Assembly: GCA_020186115.1 (NCBI GenBank)
Contig: WSYJ01000186.1
Span: forward strand, 2,153,501-2,217,500
Reading direction: 5' to 3'
Length of the DNA stretch: 64,000 nt
Source: Histomonas meleagridis
Lineage: Eukaryota > Parabasalia > Tritrichomonadida > Dientamoebidae
The notes under the pieces are model-generated. The model was not told where the DNA came from and did not search any database. It was given only the letters and a program-made list of their open reading frames with translations. Below, in pieces: positions 9,370 to 19,166 of the stretch (position 1 is its first letter; every line of letters starts with the position of its first letter). The position numbers and the translations under genes were made by a program.

Positions 9370-10716
9370 ATGTCTTACCTCCAATGGCAAAAGTTTTACA
9401 CAGACCTTGAAGATGGAATTAAAAACAATAGGCTTACTTTCGAAGAAGCCATGTCGCTTGATCGAATAATTCCTGCCATCAAGCAAAAATTACCAAATTT
9501 AATTTCATTTATACAAGCACATTATAAAGAATTAATAAATCGAGCAATATCAAAGGATGATAATGATGTTATTAATGCTCGATCATTAGCAATTCTATTA
9601 GAAAATGAACAATTAAAAAGTCGTTTTTCTCGAGATCCGGAATTTATTAATTATTTAATAGAAAAATTTAATGAAAATATTCACGAAGTTCATTTATTAG
9701 CTATTCTTCGTGGAATAGTTGAATTTTCGAGTTCATTAGTTTTAAATGATATCAAATCACCAAAAGAATTTTTTGAACTTTTACTTAGCAAAATTGACCA
9801 AGATCCATATTACGAGTTTGTGTCTAACATACTTTCCGATCAAACATTTGGTTTCGCAAAAGCTTGGTTAAATAATCTTCATATTGATGTTTATCTTTAT
9901 AAACTTTTTTCATATCCCGAAACAATTGCGCGTCGATCATTAAATCTTTTAACCCTATATCTTAAGTCAATTCCACATAATAAAACTGTACTTGAACGAA
10001 TTCTAAATGAATCCAAAATCAAAGAAATAATTGATTTAGCTATTAATTCCCCTACACAAGAACTTTCGTCATCATCATTAGGGTATTTATATGCACTAAC
10101 TAAAACCTTCAGCAAAGAAGAGTTAGATTCAATCATTACACTTCTCCAAGAATCCACCAACAAAATCATCGAATACATTAAGCGAGATAAAACCTTCTTA
10201 AGCGACAAGAAATATGCTATAGGTATTATAAAGTTTATAATGAAATCCGACAATTACATCGAAAAGGAAATAATTGACTTTTTGATATATTTTTTTGAAG
10301 TGTTTATTGAATGCAAAACGAACAGTTTCCTTCACTTGGCATTTTTATCGCTATTCAAAGCTTTACACAGATTTGAACCAGAGTTCATAGAATTCGTAAA
10401 AGTGACAAATATGATGGCGGTTTTGATCGACGTGATAAACAAAAGAGAAAAAATTATTTCATGCTTTTGGGGGCAAATAGATAAAATGATAGAATTAATA
10501 AATGGTTTGGTGGTAAAGGGAAAACTAGAAAAGTCAACAGATTGGGAACAATATATTAACGGGGAATATCGAAGGAAAAAATTGATATTATCAACAAAAT
10601 ACGGAGGAGAAACACCAAATAAAATAGATGACGAAGACCCTTTGGCTGCTGCTTTCCCTTATAAAGATAGTTCAAGTGATTTGAGTTCAGAATCTGAAGA
10701 AGAGGATGATGAATAA
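9370..10716 (+). CDS. Probable SAPS-family regulatory subunit of protein phosphatase 6 (helical repeat protein)
   Basis: I place the start at the ATG at 9370 (MSYLQWQKFYTDLEDG). The open frame extends upstream over the promoter and into the divergent gene, so an earlier start is unlikely. The 448-residue product is an alpha-helical solenoid. It resembles SAPS proteins (yeast Sap190, human PPP6R) at three places: the N-terminal acidic E-x-x-x-LDRII...K...P-x-LISFI segment, the NSFLHLAF motif near residue 317, and the W-E-x-[YF]-[IV] segment (STDWEQYINGE) before an acidic tail (SSESEEEDDE). SAPS subunits target PP6/Sit4 phosphatase. The match is from memory of a divergent family, so a generic ARM protein remains possible. 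Confidence 0.5.
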   Translation: MSYLQWQKFYTDLEDGIKNNRLTFEEAMSLDRIIPAIKQKLPNLISFIQAHYKELINRAISKDDNDVINARSLAILLENEQLKSRFSRDPEFINYLIEKFNENIHEVHLLAILRGIVEFSSSLVLNDIKSPKEFFELLLSKIDQDPYYEFVSNILSDQTFGFAKAWLNNLHIDVYLYKLFSYPETIARRSLNLLTLYLKSIPHNKTVLERILNESKIKEIIDLAINSPTQELSSSSLGYLYALTKTFSKEELDSIITLLQESTNKIIEYIKRDKTFLSDKKYAIGIIKFIMKSDNYIEKEIIDFLIYFFEVFIECKTNSFLHLAFLSLFKALHRFEPEFIEFVKVTNMMAVLIDVINKREKIISCFWGQIDKMIELINGLVVKGKLEKSTDWEQYINGEYRRKKLILSTKYGGETPNKIDDEDPLAAAFPYKDSSSDLSSESEEEDDE

Positions 10717-10982
10717 ATATTGTTATGTTTTTCTTCAAATCAGCTTTTCGTTCTTTTTGTTTATTTTTGAGTTTTGGTTAAAATCGACTTTGACATTATT
10801 TAGATTTAATCTCATTTTTTTATATTATAAATCAATGTAATAAAGCCACTGCTTTACTATTGCAATTACAAAATATATACATATAATTGAATAAGATTAA
10901 TTGAAAATGTTTATATTTACATCAATTAAAAATTTCATATTTTGATTTTACTTAGTCAAATAGATACCAAAGAAAGTGGCGT

Positions 10983-11522
10983 TTACTTTTGCATCTGTTG
11001 CATCTTCGAATCCATCATTGATTGGAAATCCATTTTAACTAATTGGAAACCGAATAACTTATTAAGCATATCACGGAAAACGGTTGTGCCAAGCCAGTAG
11101 ATAAATTGGAAGTTTCCATCTTTTAAGTTATCATTTTCAATTCCAGAATGTGATATTCTTGAAATAATTCCGAAAGGTGTGAATGGAATTTTTGCACAAA
11201 CTATGTTTTCAAAGTATCCCTTAACAAGTCTGTTAAACATGAAAAGAACAATACCAGAAATGAGATTCGATTTTGCTGATTTCATTGAAATATCTTTCTG
11301 AAATTCTTCTATTTCTTTGTTCAATCGTTTGATCTTTTTAGCTGATGCCTTGTCTTCTTCATCTTTTGATTGAAGTTCTTCAATTATTTTCTTATTCTTT
11401 TCAATTTGCTCAGATTGTGATACAAACTTAGAGTCACGGTACATTAAAAACCAGTTAATTGTAACATTGATAATTGAAGCAACTAAAGAGGCTCCAACTG
11501 ATAAGAACAAATACTGGAGCAT
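10983..11522 (-). CDS. TMCO1: TMCO1 homologue (ER membrane, EMC3/Oxa1 superfamily)
   Basis: The product is 179 residues, close to the 188 of human TMCO1. Order: N-terminal membrane helix (LFLSVGASLVASIINVTINWFL), a coiled coil rich in Lys/Glu (about 35-80), a hydrophobic segment (LISGIVLFMFNRLV), the conserved K-I-P-F-T-P...SHSGI segment (KLPFTP...SHRNL in the animal protein), a third hydrophobic segment with FIYWLGTTVFRDMLNKLFGF, and a Met/Gln-rich tail. TMCO1 is an ER insertase-like protein of the multipass translocon and has been linked to Ca2+ release. A GTGGGGCACCCCAC palindrome sits 28 bp upstream of its ATG. Confidence 0.9.
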   Translation of the reverse strand: MLQYLFLSVGASLVASIINVTINWFLMYRDSKFVSQSEQIEKNKKIIEELQSKDEEDKASAKKIKRLNKEIEEFQKDISMKSAKSNLISGIVLFMFNRLVKGYFENIVCAKIPFTPFGIISRISHSGIENDNLKDGNFQFIYWLGTTVFRDMLNKLFGFQLVKMDFQSMMDSKMQQMQK

Positions 11523-11549
11523 TCGGTCAATGAAATGTTATGTGAAATT

Positions 11550-11563
11550 GTGGGGCACCCCAC
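11550..11563. promoter_or_regulatory. GTGGGGCACCCCAC near-palindrome upstream of TMCO1
   Basis: This is the longest copy of a GGGCRCCC-type element found ahead of several genes here. It lies 28 bp from the TMCO1 start codon. A binding site is inferred from symmetry and position only. Confidence 0.4.
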
Positions 11564-11659
11564 AAATCTGATCTCAAGTTAAAAAATTTTTTTAAGAATG
11601 CTAAAACTATAAATTATTTAATTAATATAATATTTCAAAATAATATTTGATAATTATTT

Positions 11660-12305
11660 AAAATATTTCAAACAGCACTTATGATCGCATCTGAAAAAGG
11701 TCATACAGAAATGGTTGAATTACTTCTTGAACAAAAAGGAATTGATATTAATGCTAAAAATATTTATTTGTTTTATTTAATATCAATTTTTCAAAATAAT
11801 ATTTGGAAATTATTTTAATTATTTAGCACAGCACTTATATATGCTTTTGAAAAAGGAAATATAGACATAGTTAAATTACTTCTTAAACAAGAAGGAATTG
11901 ATATCAATGCTCAAGATACTTATTTAATGAACAAAATATTTAATTGTTTTAAATGGAATTTATTTTAATAAAATGATGTTTTAAAATAATTATTGGAAAT
12001 TATTTTTAATAAATGATACACCGCTTATATTGGCATCTTCAAAAGGTTATATAAAAATAGTTACATATGTACTTATTGTTTTTAAAGGAATTGATATAAA
12101 TGCTCAAAATATTTATTTGTTTTGTTGTATATTTGTTTTCATGATTTTGCCCTATTTCAAAATAATATTTGGAAATTATTTATTTTGTTTGAAACTGCAC
12201 TTATGAAACCATCTTATAATTGTAATATAGAAATAGTAAAATTACTTCTTAACCAAAAACAAGAGAAGTATCTACAAGGAATAAAAATAGGTCAAAATGG
12301 ATATA
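11660..12305 (+). pseudogene. Decayed ankyrin-repeat array with non-coding spacers
   Basis: Four ankyrin units are readable, starting near 11673, 11828, 12011 and 12195. Each carries the TALxxAxxxGxxxIVxLLL...GIDINA pattern. About 65-100 bp of AT-rich sequence containing stops separates successive units. The spacers share a TTTCAAAATAATATTTGGAAATTATT-like core, so unit and spacer seem to have duplicated together. The reading frame is not continuous across them and no GT...AG or trichomonad 3' splice motif fits all four, so I read it as a pseudogene. Confidence 0.65.
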
Positions 12306-12344
12306 ATTAAATATAAACCAGTTGATCATTCGTAAATTATTGAT

Positions 12345-12425
12345 TAAGATATTGAAGAAAATTATTGAGAGAATTAACTATTTCTACATAACCAACTGAA
12401 GATGCTTTCATAAGTGCTGTATTAA
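12345..12425 (-). pseudogene. Single ankyrin unit in inverted orientation
   Basis: The complement reads NTALMKASSVGYVEIVNSLNNFL, an ankyrin unit closely related to the plus-strand array just upstream but facing the other way. It implies a local inversion or a second, opposed decayed gene. No intact frame surrounds it. Confidence 0.5.
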
Positions 12426-12766
12426 ATAATTTATAAGTTATTAAAAAATTATTATTATTATTTAATCCGAAATTTTGAAACTTGGAGTAGGTTACCTAGA
12501 AGAAATCCTTAAGTTTATAAAAACTAGATTATTCTTTAATATCGTGTCATATTTCCTTGTTTCTGCTTTTTGGCTTTATAAAGGTTATTACAGAATAATT
12601 TGGTTTTTTAGCCAATAAATGAAATGTACAAATAATTAAAAATATCATTACAATAAAATAAATATTTATTTTTGTACAAAGGTGTGCATACAACACACTT
12701 TTAAGAATAAAAGAAAAAAAAAATCGTAATTTTCTATTTATTTAAATCACAATATATGTAATAATG
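12426..12766. other. AT-rich intergenic region
   Basis: I see no supported gene or RNA here. It is the 3' flank of the meckelin gene. Confidence 0.5.
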
Positions 12767-15319
12767 TTATTTCAACAATCTGTCATCAAGCAGAAACTTT
12801 TTTGAAAGATTTGCTCTTCCCATTAACTTATATATTTTTATTATCAAAAAATCTATTAAAAACACCACCAAAGCCGAAATGCACAATGAATCTGTTACCA
12901 TATCAATACAAACAAGCAACAACAAATAAAACAATTGTAGTTTCATTTCTATTCCGCTTAACATTGCCTTTTTATATCTGTCATTTTTTACAATTGTAAA
13001 TACACTATCTTCTAATACCGTTGGAACTGTTTCTAATAACTCTTGTGAAATTGATCTTTGCTGTATCAAAATTTTATGACCGTTCTCATTATCATTATCA
13101 TAAACATTTTTCATGAATTGATTTAATTCATTATTAATTTTATATACTTCATGTGGAATATTTCCTGATAAATGTGGAGTTAAACTTACAACAGGAGGAG
13201 GTCCAAATTGGGCCATCATTGTATTAAATAAATCATTAAAAGTGTTTCGTAACTCAGTCGAAAAAAATGTCTCAAAAACTTTTTCATTTGTTTTTGATTT
13301 TTCTTTTTTAGGTTTTATTTCATTATCAGATTTCCCATTGATATAATATCCATGGAAATTACAAGTTTTTATTTGTACGGATATATTCGATGATGAACAA
13401 AGCTCAACAAAATTTAAAAAAGGATTTCCGATAATATTCCAATATATAAAATTATACCAAATATATTCAAGAAGAATTAAAATTAACCAAATGAATGAAA
13501 CAAAAGCATATCTTAACAAAAAGTATTGTTTCCCCATATCAATTAGTTGAGTTGAAGGAATTGGTGTCGCTAATAAATCTAAATCAAATCCATATATAAT
13601 GAAAACAATTGTAAGTAATGTAAATGTTACATTATAACTTCGAATAATATTAATTCGACAAAATTCATTTCCTATCATTATCCGTCTCCAACATGAAATA
13701 GATATATCTTTTGGTTTAGGCGTTTCCCAATCAACAATAAAAACATTATAAGTTCTTTGTATTAATATAAAACAGATAATAGATATAGCTTTAAGTCCAA
13801 ACGCAACCCATAAAACAGGTATTAATAATTGGAAATCTTCTTCTGGTGGAAGAAAGAAAGAAGTGTTTTTTACAAATTTAAATAATATAAACACATAAAG
13901 CGAAAATGCAAATGATATAATAAATAACATTAAACTAAATATATCAAATGAATAACCAATAATTCCTAAAAATACCGAGAAATTAAACCCATCAGATGCA
14001 TTTCTCCAACAAAATGTAAACATCTTAAATATAAGAAAAATTAATGCAACAACAATACATATACAAAAGACAATCAGAAGAGCTTGCCAAAAGGAATCGA
14101 GATTACTTAAATACATGACTTCAAAAGTAAATTTTTTATGCGTTAACGTTTCTTCCTTAAAACGAATTTCATCTGTATGAACAATATCAGTTTTTCGTAT
14201 TTGCGAATATTCAATGTTAAACAAAGGCATGATTGATTCGCCGTTAACGTTCACCGCAATTGAGAGATTAGTTAAATATTGAATAACTCCGTTTGGATTA
14301 TCTGATGAAGTGTAATTATCCATAAGGAAAAAACGACGAGCAGCACGATAATTAGAAGTTGTTTCTTGACGATTAACTGCGAGAGAAGATGTGCCTCTGT
14401 AATTCTTTAGAAAAACTGGAATAGGTCTTAAAATTGTATTACCTGAAATGATAGTATCCTCAATAAAAGGATCAAAAAAATCAGTTGTGTCAGACTCTAT
14501 AAGCTCTGATAGATCTATTAAACAACTACTATAATAATTTGTTCCAAACTCTCTCCATTTATATATAATATCATTTGTATTTCCACATTTTTGTAAGTTA
14601 AGTTTTAACTCCGTAAATCCTAAGAACTTTCCATATTTCGAAAACCTTCCAAGCTGAAAAGTTATTTCTTGCCCGATTGAAAAGCGAGTTGAGATGAGAT
14701 TTTCACTCATTACATATTCAAGAGGTGTATTTAATCCATAATGCAGAAAGGGTCCACTCTGAGGCCAATATCTATAACCGTACCTGTTAGTTGGTTGATT
14801 TTGTGTGATGTTATTATTGAATACATCACAAGCTATTGAATTTATATCATAACTTGTGACTGCACATGCATTCCCAATCATTTGCATCGCTGTTTGATTT
14901 GTTTTGTCAACATTATAGCAAATCATTGCCGCAATTAATTGATTTTTAAATTCTTCTGACATTGCAGAAGACACAACTGTGTTGGAATCCAATGAAGTCA
15001 GCGTGTCATAGTAGATGATGCTAGACGATTCAACAAGATTTTTATAATAATTGAGTTTTTCTTCAAATCTTGAAATTTCGAAACAAATTCCTCCAAAAAT
15101 GGTGTAACCTTCGTCATTACATTCGCTAACGAATGCGCCATTTTCGAGTATATATGGTTGATTTTCAGGTCTGCAATAATCAGAATAATTAGTTGTTCCA
15201 TTTGAGCACGATTCGCAACCATAACCAGTAGAATTATATACTTGACTACTTTGGCACTCAGTTGATAGGTAAGGGAAGTTATCAGCTGAATACACCACAA
15301 AAATCAAACAGCATAGCAT
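12767..15319 (-). CDS. TMEM67: Meckelin (TMEM67/MKS3) homologue
   Basis: The 850-residue product opens with a signal peptide (MLCCLIFVVYSA) and a Cys-rich ectodomain (GYGCESCSNGTTNYSDYC). A long lumenal region follows, then several membrane helices from about residue 405 onward and a final pair near 800-835. Diagnostic meckelin segments are visible: a V-D-W-E-x-P-K motif before SCWRRIMIGNEF, and LCSSSNISVQ...FHGYYINGKS in the cytoplasmic loop. Human meckelin is about 995 residues. In animals it is a receptor-like protein of the ciliary transition zone and the MKS complex. Finding it in a multiflagellate protist fits a basal-body/transition-zone role. ACGTTT boxes lie 11 and 23 bp upstream of the start. 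Confidence 0.9.
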   Translation of the reverse strand: MLCCLIFVVYSADNFPYLSTECQSSQVYNSTGYGCESCSNGTTNYSDYCRPENQPYILENGAFVSECNDEGYTIFGGICFEISRFEEKLNYYKNLVESSSIIYYDTLTSLDSNTVVSSAMSEEFKNQLIAAMICYNVDKTNQTAMQMIGNACAVTSYDINSIACDVFNNNITQNQPTNRYGYRYWPQSGPFLHYGLNTPLEYVMSENLISTRFSIGQEITFQLGRFSKYGKFLGFTELKLNLQKCGNTNDIIYKWREFGTNYYSSCLIDLSELIESDTTDFFDPFIEDTIISGNTILRPIPVFLKNYRGTSSLAVNRQETTSNYRAARRFFLMDNYTSSDNPNGVIQYLTNLSIAVNVNGESIMPLFNIEYSQIRKTDIVHTDEIRFKEETLTHKKFTFEVMYLSNLDSFWQALLIVFCICIVVALIFLIFKMFTFCWRNASDGFNFSVFLGIIGYSFDIFSLMLFIISFAFSLYVFILFKFVKNTSFFLPPEEDFQLLIPVLWVAFGLKAISIICFILIQRTYNVFIVDWETPKPKDISISCWRRIMIGNEFCRINIIRSYNVTFTLLTIVFIIYGFDLDLLATPIPSTQLIDMGKQYFLLRYAFVSFIWLILILLEYIWYNFIYWNIIGNPFLNFVELCSSSNISVQIKTCNFHGYYINGKSDNEIKPKKEKSKTNEKVFETFFSTELRNTFNDLFNTMMAQFGPPPVVSLTPHLSGNIPHEVYKINNELNQFMKNVYDNDNENGHKILIQQRSISQELLETVPTVLEDSVFTIVKNDRYKKAMLSGIEMKLQLFYLLLLVCIDMVTDSLCISALVVFLIDFLIIKIYKLMGRANLSKKFLLDDRLLK

Positions 15320-15889
15320 TCTTAGAAAGACGTTTATAAATACGTTTTAAATCATTTTTCAGCATTTTTGGATGCAGAAACTGGTTCACATCGAATTAAT
15401 AGTGTTATCAATAAATATTACGTGCTGCGATAAGCTCCTAGGAGTTTTTCGAAAATTACAATAAAAGATTACAATTAAAATTTTAAATTCATTATGAACA
15501 AATCAATGATTTTGGTATTACTTGGTCATAGTTTATCTTCTAAATTAAAAATGAATCAGATTTTATAAATACTGAAAACATAAAAAAAAATTTAATTTTC
15601 TAAATTTTTCAAAACAAAAGTAAATTCAAAACTTTCTTTGTTCTAGTTGTTAATTACTTACGTTTAACATAAATATGAAAAATACATATTTAATCAGATT
15701 TCAAACAATTCAAATTCTCATAAAAAAATATTCTGTGCTTTTATTGACAAGTGCTGAACAAATGCGTAAATGTTCTACAGCTTCGACACGATAATTATCA
15801 AAAACCAAAAATTTCAATTTGCTCTCCCAAAAAATAAAATCAAATACAAATTCTATTTTAAGCTGTTTAACCTTTGACATATTTCCTTT
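15320..15889. other. AT-rich intergenic region with Myb-like boxes at its left end
   Basis: ACGTTTATAAATACGTTTT (15330-15348) is the likely promoter of the meckelin gene. The rest shows no ORF or structured element that I can support. Confidence 0.5.
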
Positions 15890-17026
15890 TTAGGCTGACA
15901 GAATCCTTCCAAGTTTCTGTAATCTCGAGATGAGTATCTCGCCACCCTTCAGAGCCTCTCTCATCATTGTAGCCCTGCTATCAGGCGGGTTTGTGTGTAT
16001 TGTGCCGCTGACTCTGTCTATTTTTGCGCTTAGCTTATTACTACTTATGAATCTTCTGACTTCTGCTTCGATGAATTGCGGCGTAACTCTGAACGCTTGC
16101 GCCATTGCAGTGATCTGCAATGCTTCGTACGGTTCCAAGTACTGTTTGTACGCCTTCACTCGAAGTTCTTTGATGAGATATGATAAATGTCGAGAGAACC
16201 AAATATCACTTTTCATGCGCTGTTCAACTTCCGTCAGCGCGTCAAAGAACTCTGTGTAGTTTAAGTGGTACAACGAAAGAAGTCCTTGAACTGGTTTGCT
16301 CGATGCCCGAACTTCCATTGCGCGGTCGATTTTGGCACCAAAGTCGGCGCGGTTGAGAGATAAAACTGAGAGAAGTACTGTTCGATATACAAAGTCTTCG
16401 TAATCCATTAATTCGGTTGCCGTGAATGTTGATAATGTCGAAATAAAAAGTTGGCTGGCGGCACAAAAGTTCCGATTGATGCAGAGATTAAGACCTTCAT
16501 AAACTTTGAGGCGATTTTTACGCTCCCAATCTCCTCCTTCTTTTATGAGAGATTGTGCTTGATCAAGAAGCTCTTTGAATGCAACGTGTTCATTATAGAA
16601 GAAGCAAATTCGCATTTGGCAGAAAACAACATCGAGTTTTTGGCCAAGGGCAATTGTATGTGAAAATAATTCTGAAAGTTGACGTTTGCTTTCTTGGAAA
16701 TCACCTATCTTAAGGTAAAAAAGCGCAAGATTCTGTAAAGCAACACGAACATCTTCTTCGCCTTTAGCTTCTCGAGCATCAGATAAGGCATGTTGAAGTT
16801 CAGCAAGTTCTTCGTTATTTGAGTTAGAAAGCTCAGCTGCAAGTTTTTCGTCGACCACCCAGTCAAATTGTTGACAAAGTAAAAGATAATATGGACACAT
16901 TTTATTTTCAAAAATTTTTTCCATCAAAGCTGTTTCATCTGCTGGAGAACGTGACATGGCATATCTTTCACGTAATTGAGCAATTGCTATGTTTGGAAAT
17001 TGATCAAGTGGATTTACTTCAGACAT
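15890..17026 (-). CDS. RPN7: 26S proteasome lid subunit Rpn7 (PSMD6)
   Basis: The 378-residue product matches the family length (about 390). The N-terminal half has TPR-like helices with the motif VALQNLALFYLKIGDFQESKR. A helical bundle (MRICFFYNEHVAFKELLDQAQSLI, then WERKNRLKVYEGLNLC) follows. The C-terminal PCI domain has LLSLYHLNYTEFFDAL, then HLSYLIKELRVKAYKQYLEPY and the winged-helix segment ending IHTNPPDSR. Rpn7 is a scaffold subunit of the proteasome lid, shared in ancestry with COP9 and eIF3 subunits. Its GC content is higher than that of its neighbours, consistent with high expression. GTTAACG lies about 12-18 bp upstream of the ATG. Confidence 0.95.
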   Translation of the reverse strand: MSEVNPLDQFPNIAIAQLRERYAMSRSPADETALMEKIFENKMCPYYLLLCQQFDWVVDEKLAAELSNSNNEELAELQHALSDAREAKGEEDVRVALQNLALFYLKIGDFQESKRQLSELFSHTIALGQKLDVVFCQMRICFFYNEHVAFKELLDQAQSLIKEGGDWERKNRLKVYEGLNLCINRNFCAASQLFISTLSTFTATELMDYEDFVYRTVLLSVLSLNRADFGAKIDRAMEVRASSKPVQGLLSLYHLNYTEFFDALTEVEQRMKSDIWFSRHLSYLIKELRVKAYKQYLEPYEALQITAMAQAFRVTPQFIEAEVRRFISSNKLSAKIDRVSGTIHTNPPDSRATMMREALKGGEILISRLQKLGRILSA

Positions 17027-17139
17027 ACTGAGTTATAGTTAACGAACCTTGTCAATATTATAATATAGTTGTTCGAATGAACTTCATCAAATTTCATTTA
17101 GTATATATTAGCTAACGAATTAAAGAATAATTATCGGAA

Positions 17140-17212
17140 GCATCTGTGGCCCAATGGATAAGGCACAGCCCTTCGGAGGCTGGGATTGTGGGTTCGAGTC
17201 CTGCCAGATGCA
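17140..17212 (+). tRNA. tRNA-Arg (anticodon TCG)
   Basis: A full cloverleaf is readable: acceptor stem GCATCTG/CAGATGC (17140-17146 with 17205-17211), D arm around CCAATGGATAAGG, anticodon stem CAGCC/GGCTG with loop CTTCGGA (anticodon TCG at 17173-17175), and T arm with GGTTCGAGTCC (B box). The discriminator is A. There is no intron and no encoded CCA. T-runs at 17215-17220 and 17222-17228 are the expected Pol III terminator. Confidence 0.95.
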
Positions 17213-17228
17213 AATTTTTTATTTTTTT
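17213..17228 (+). terminator. Pol III oligo-T terminator of the tRNA-Arg gene
   Basis: Two T-runs of six and seven bases immediately follow the tRNA 3' end. Confidence 0.7.
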
Positions 17229-17468
17229 CGAACCCATCATCAATTACTTGAACATGACGAACTATTTAATGTCGAAATATTAAAAGCACAAAGCAATAGT
17301 AATAATATTAAGAATAACAATAAAAAGAAGCAGAAGAAACTCGAAAAGATCTTGTTTTGGGGAGTGGCAACACGTGACGAGGTACCAGACTTTAACTACA
17401 CAAAAGAGAAAATAAGTTTAAGTTCGTACGAAATAAATTATAAATTTATACGAAAAATTATTGTTTAA
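17229..17468 (+). pseudogene. Possible 3' remnant of a protein gene, or a chance ORF
   Basis: An open frame continues from inside the tRNA gene and ends 11 bp into the 3' end of the opposite gene. Past the tRNA it reads FFRTHHQLLEHDELF, then an Asn/Lys-rich stretch (NNIKNNNKKKQKKLEKI), then LFWGVATRDEVPDFNY. Codon choice looks coding-like, but there is no ATG at a sensible position and no recognised family. It may be the tail of a gene cut by the tRNA region. Confidence 0.25.
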
Positions 17469-18945
17469 ATAATTCCAACAAACTTTGTATCAATGCGCCA
17501 TAATTATTATCGCCATTATTAGCCATTTCTTCAAAAGCGTTCACAAATCCCATTGAAGAAATTAATTGATATACTTCTGTTCTTTGACATTGCTTTTCTT
17601 TCATTAATGCAGCATAAATACTCTCAAGAATTACGGATACTAACTGATCATTATCACAATCTAAGTTCGTTAGAAGTGAGTTAAAAATTGTTTGATTTGA
17701 TATTAAATGAATTTGTTCTAAAGTTCCTTGAAATAAAATATTTGATGCCAACCAAGACGCAGACATATAATCCATAATTGTCCCATTTTCGATTGCATCT
17801 ATTAATGAAGATATAAAACCCATTTGAATAATAGCTTCAATTAATTCAGGTCTAAGAGCAAGATTTGCTACGATTTTAAAAATGAGTTGGGTATGTTTTT
17901 TATCATTTTGTGATAACATTGAAAGAATTTGAAGTAAATTATGACTTAAAAGGAAAGAAATTGGTCCAATATCACCGCATGATAACTGATGAATTACAAG
18001 AAGAGCATTTTCGCGAATATTTTCATCATTTGATGTTAAAAGTTCAAGAATTCTACCAAGGACTCTTGGTGAATTATAACTTTGAGTTAATGGAACAACA
18101 CGGCGTAATATCCCTGCCAATAAAGTGAGTGCATCACAAATTTGCTCATTTTCTAATTGTTCACATAAAACAAGTTGTTGAGAAAATTGTTGTGCTTTCA
18201 TTTTGTTATTTTTATCTATTGATGATAGATGTAATATTGCTTTAATATCATCTTGAAATGTAGGTTTCTGATCCAAATCAGAATTACACCTTCCAATCAT
18301 AATTTCAAGTATTTTACATTCAAGTAATTTCTTGTTGATTTCTGGATCGCCAAGATCAATGAGCTTTATAAGACAATTAATTGACGCTCTAATTTCCTTT
18401 ATTTTATCATATGTAGCTATATTAAGAAAACGTTGAAGATTTAAAATAAAATTATAATTGTTAATTAAAACAGAAACAAATGGTGATCTTGGTGTTATAC
18501 ATGAAGATAGTAATGTAAATATATAATATCCATACCCCACATATTCTCTTTCGTTTTCTATAGCATGTGATAATATTTCAAAGATTTTATCAAGAATTTG
18601 TGAATTGATTAATTCATTAAAATGATTTTCTGGTATAAATGGAAGTAAATCACGAACTTCGTACAAATTAAAGAAAGTTCCTCCTTCTTCAAAAGATGGA
18701 GTTTTAATAAAGTTTGCAAGACGAAATTCAAGTTCATTAATTTGATCGTCACTTGGTTGAAATATAGTCTTGTTTGAAACGAAGCAAAAACGTTCCTTTC
18801 GAATAATATCACGCTGAGATGCAGCTAGAAAAGCACGAAACTGTTCATGTGCTTTGGAATGCATGAGGGCTGAAATAATAAACGGCCATTGATCATGATT
18901 TAATGTGAAAAATTGATAAAACAAAGAAAGAAATAATTCAATCAT
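17458..18945 (-). CDS. Armadillo-repeat protein, importin-alpha-like
   Basis: The 495-residue product is an all-helical solenoid. Its ARM repeats are clearest in the second half: ILELLTSNDENIRENALLVI, LSMLSQNDKKHTQLIFKIVANLA, and the motif WLASNILFQGTLEQIHLI, close to the W-x-x-S-N-I...G...QI pattern of importin-alpha. No N-terminal basic importin-beta-binding domain is seen, so it is probably not a classical nuclear import adaptor. The start ATG (18945) is preceded by TCACCATTATAATAA, which resembles the trichomonad initiator. Trichomonads have many such divergent ARM proteins; the partner is unknown. Confidence 0.7.
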   Translation of the reverse strand: MIELFLSLFYQFFTLNHDQWPFIISALMHSKAHEQFRAFLAASQRDIIRKERFCFVSNKTIFQPSDDQINELEFRLANFIKTPSFEEGGTFFNLYEVRDLLPFIPENHFNELINSQILDKIFEILSHAIENEREYVGYGYYIFTLLSSCITPRSPFVSVLINNYNFILNLQRFLNIATYDKIKEIRASINCLIKLIDLGDPEINKKLLECKILEIMIGRCNSDLDQKPTFQDDIKAILHLSSIDKNNKMKAQQFSQQLVLCEQLENEQICDALTLLAGILRRVVPLTQSYNSPRVLGRILELLTSNDENIRENALLVIHQLSCGDIGPISFLLSHNLLQILSMLSQNDKKHTQLIFKIVANLALRPELIEAIIQMGFISSLIDAIENGTIMDYMSASWLASNILFQGTLEQIHLISNQTIFNSLLTNLDCDNDQLVSVILESIYAALMKEKQCQRTEVYQLISSMGFVNAFEEMANNGDNNYGALIQSLLELFKQ

Positions 18946-19166
18946 TTATTATAATGGTGATAAATTGCAAATAAACCAATTTTAAGTGAAACTAAATTCA
19001 TATTTGTGAATCAAATTTAATATATTTATGTTCACTTACACTTTATATTATTTCTTATCTGATTGGATAGACCTAGGCCAATGCGTTTCTCAGAAAAATA
19101 CAACATTTTCATCAAAAATTAATGTTTATTCTGTTTTTATATAAAATTTATAAATTTAAACTAAAG

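Noticed and set aside
11660-12305. Spliceosomal introns between ankyrin units
   Set aside because: The spacers lack consistent GT...AG borders or a trichomonad branch/3' splice motif, and their junctions differ between units. Kept only as an alternative to test at the minisatellite array.
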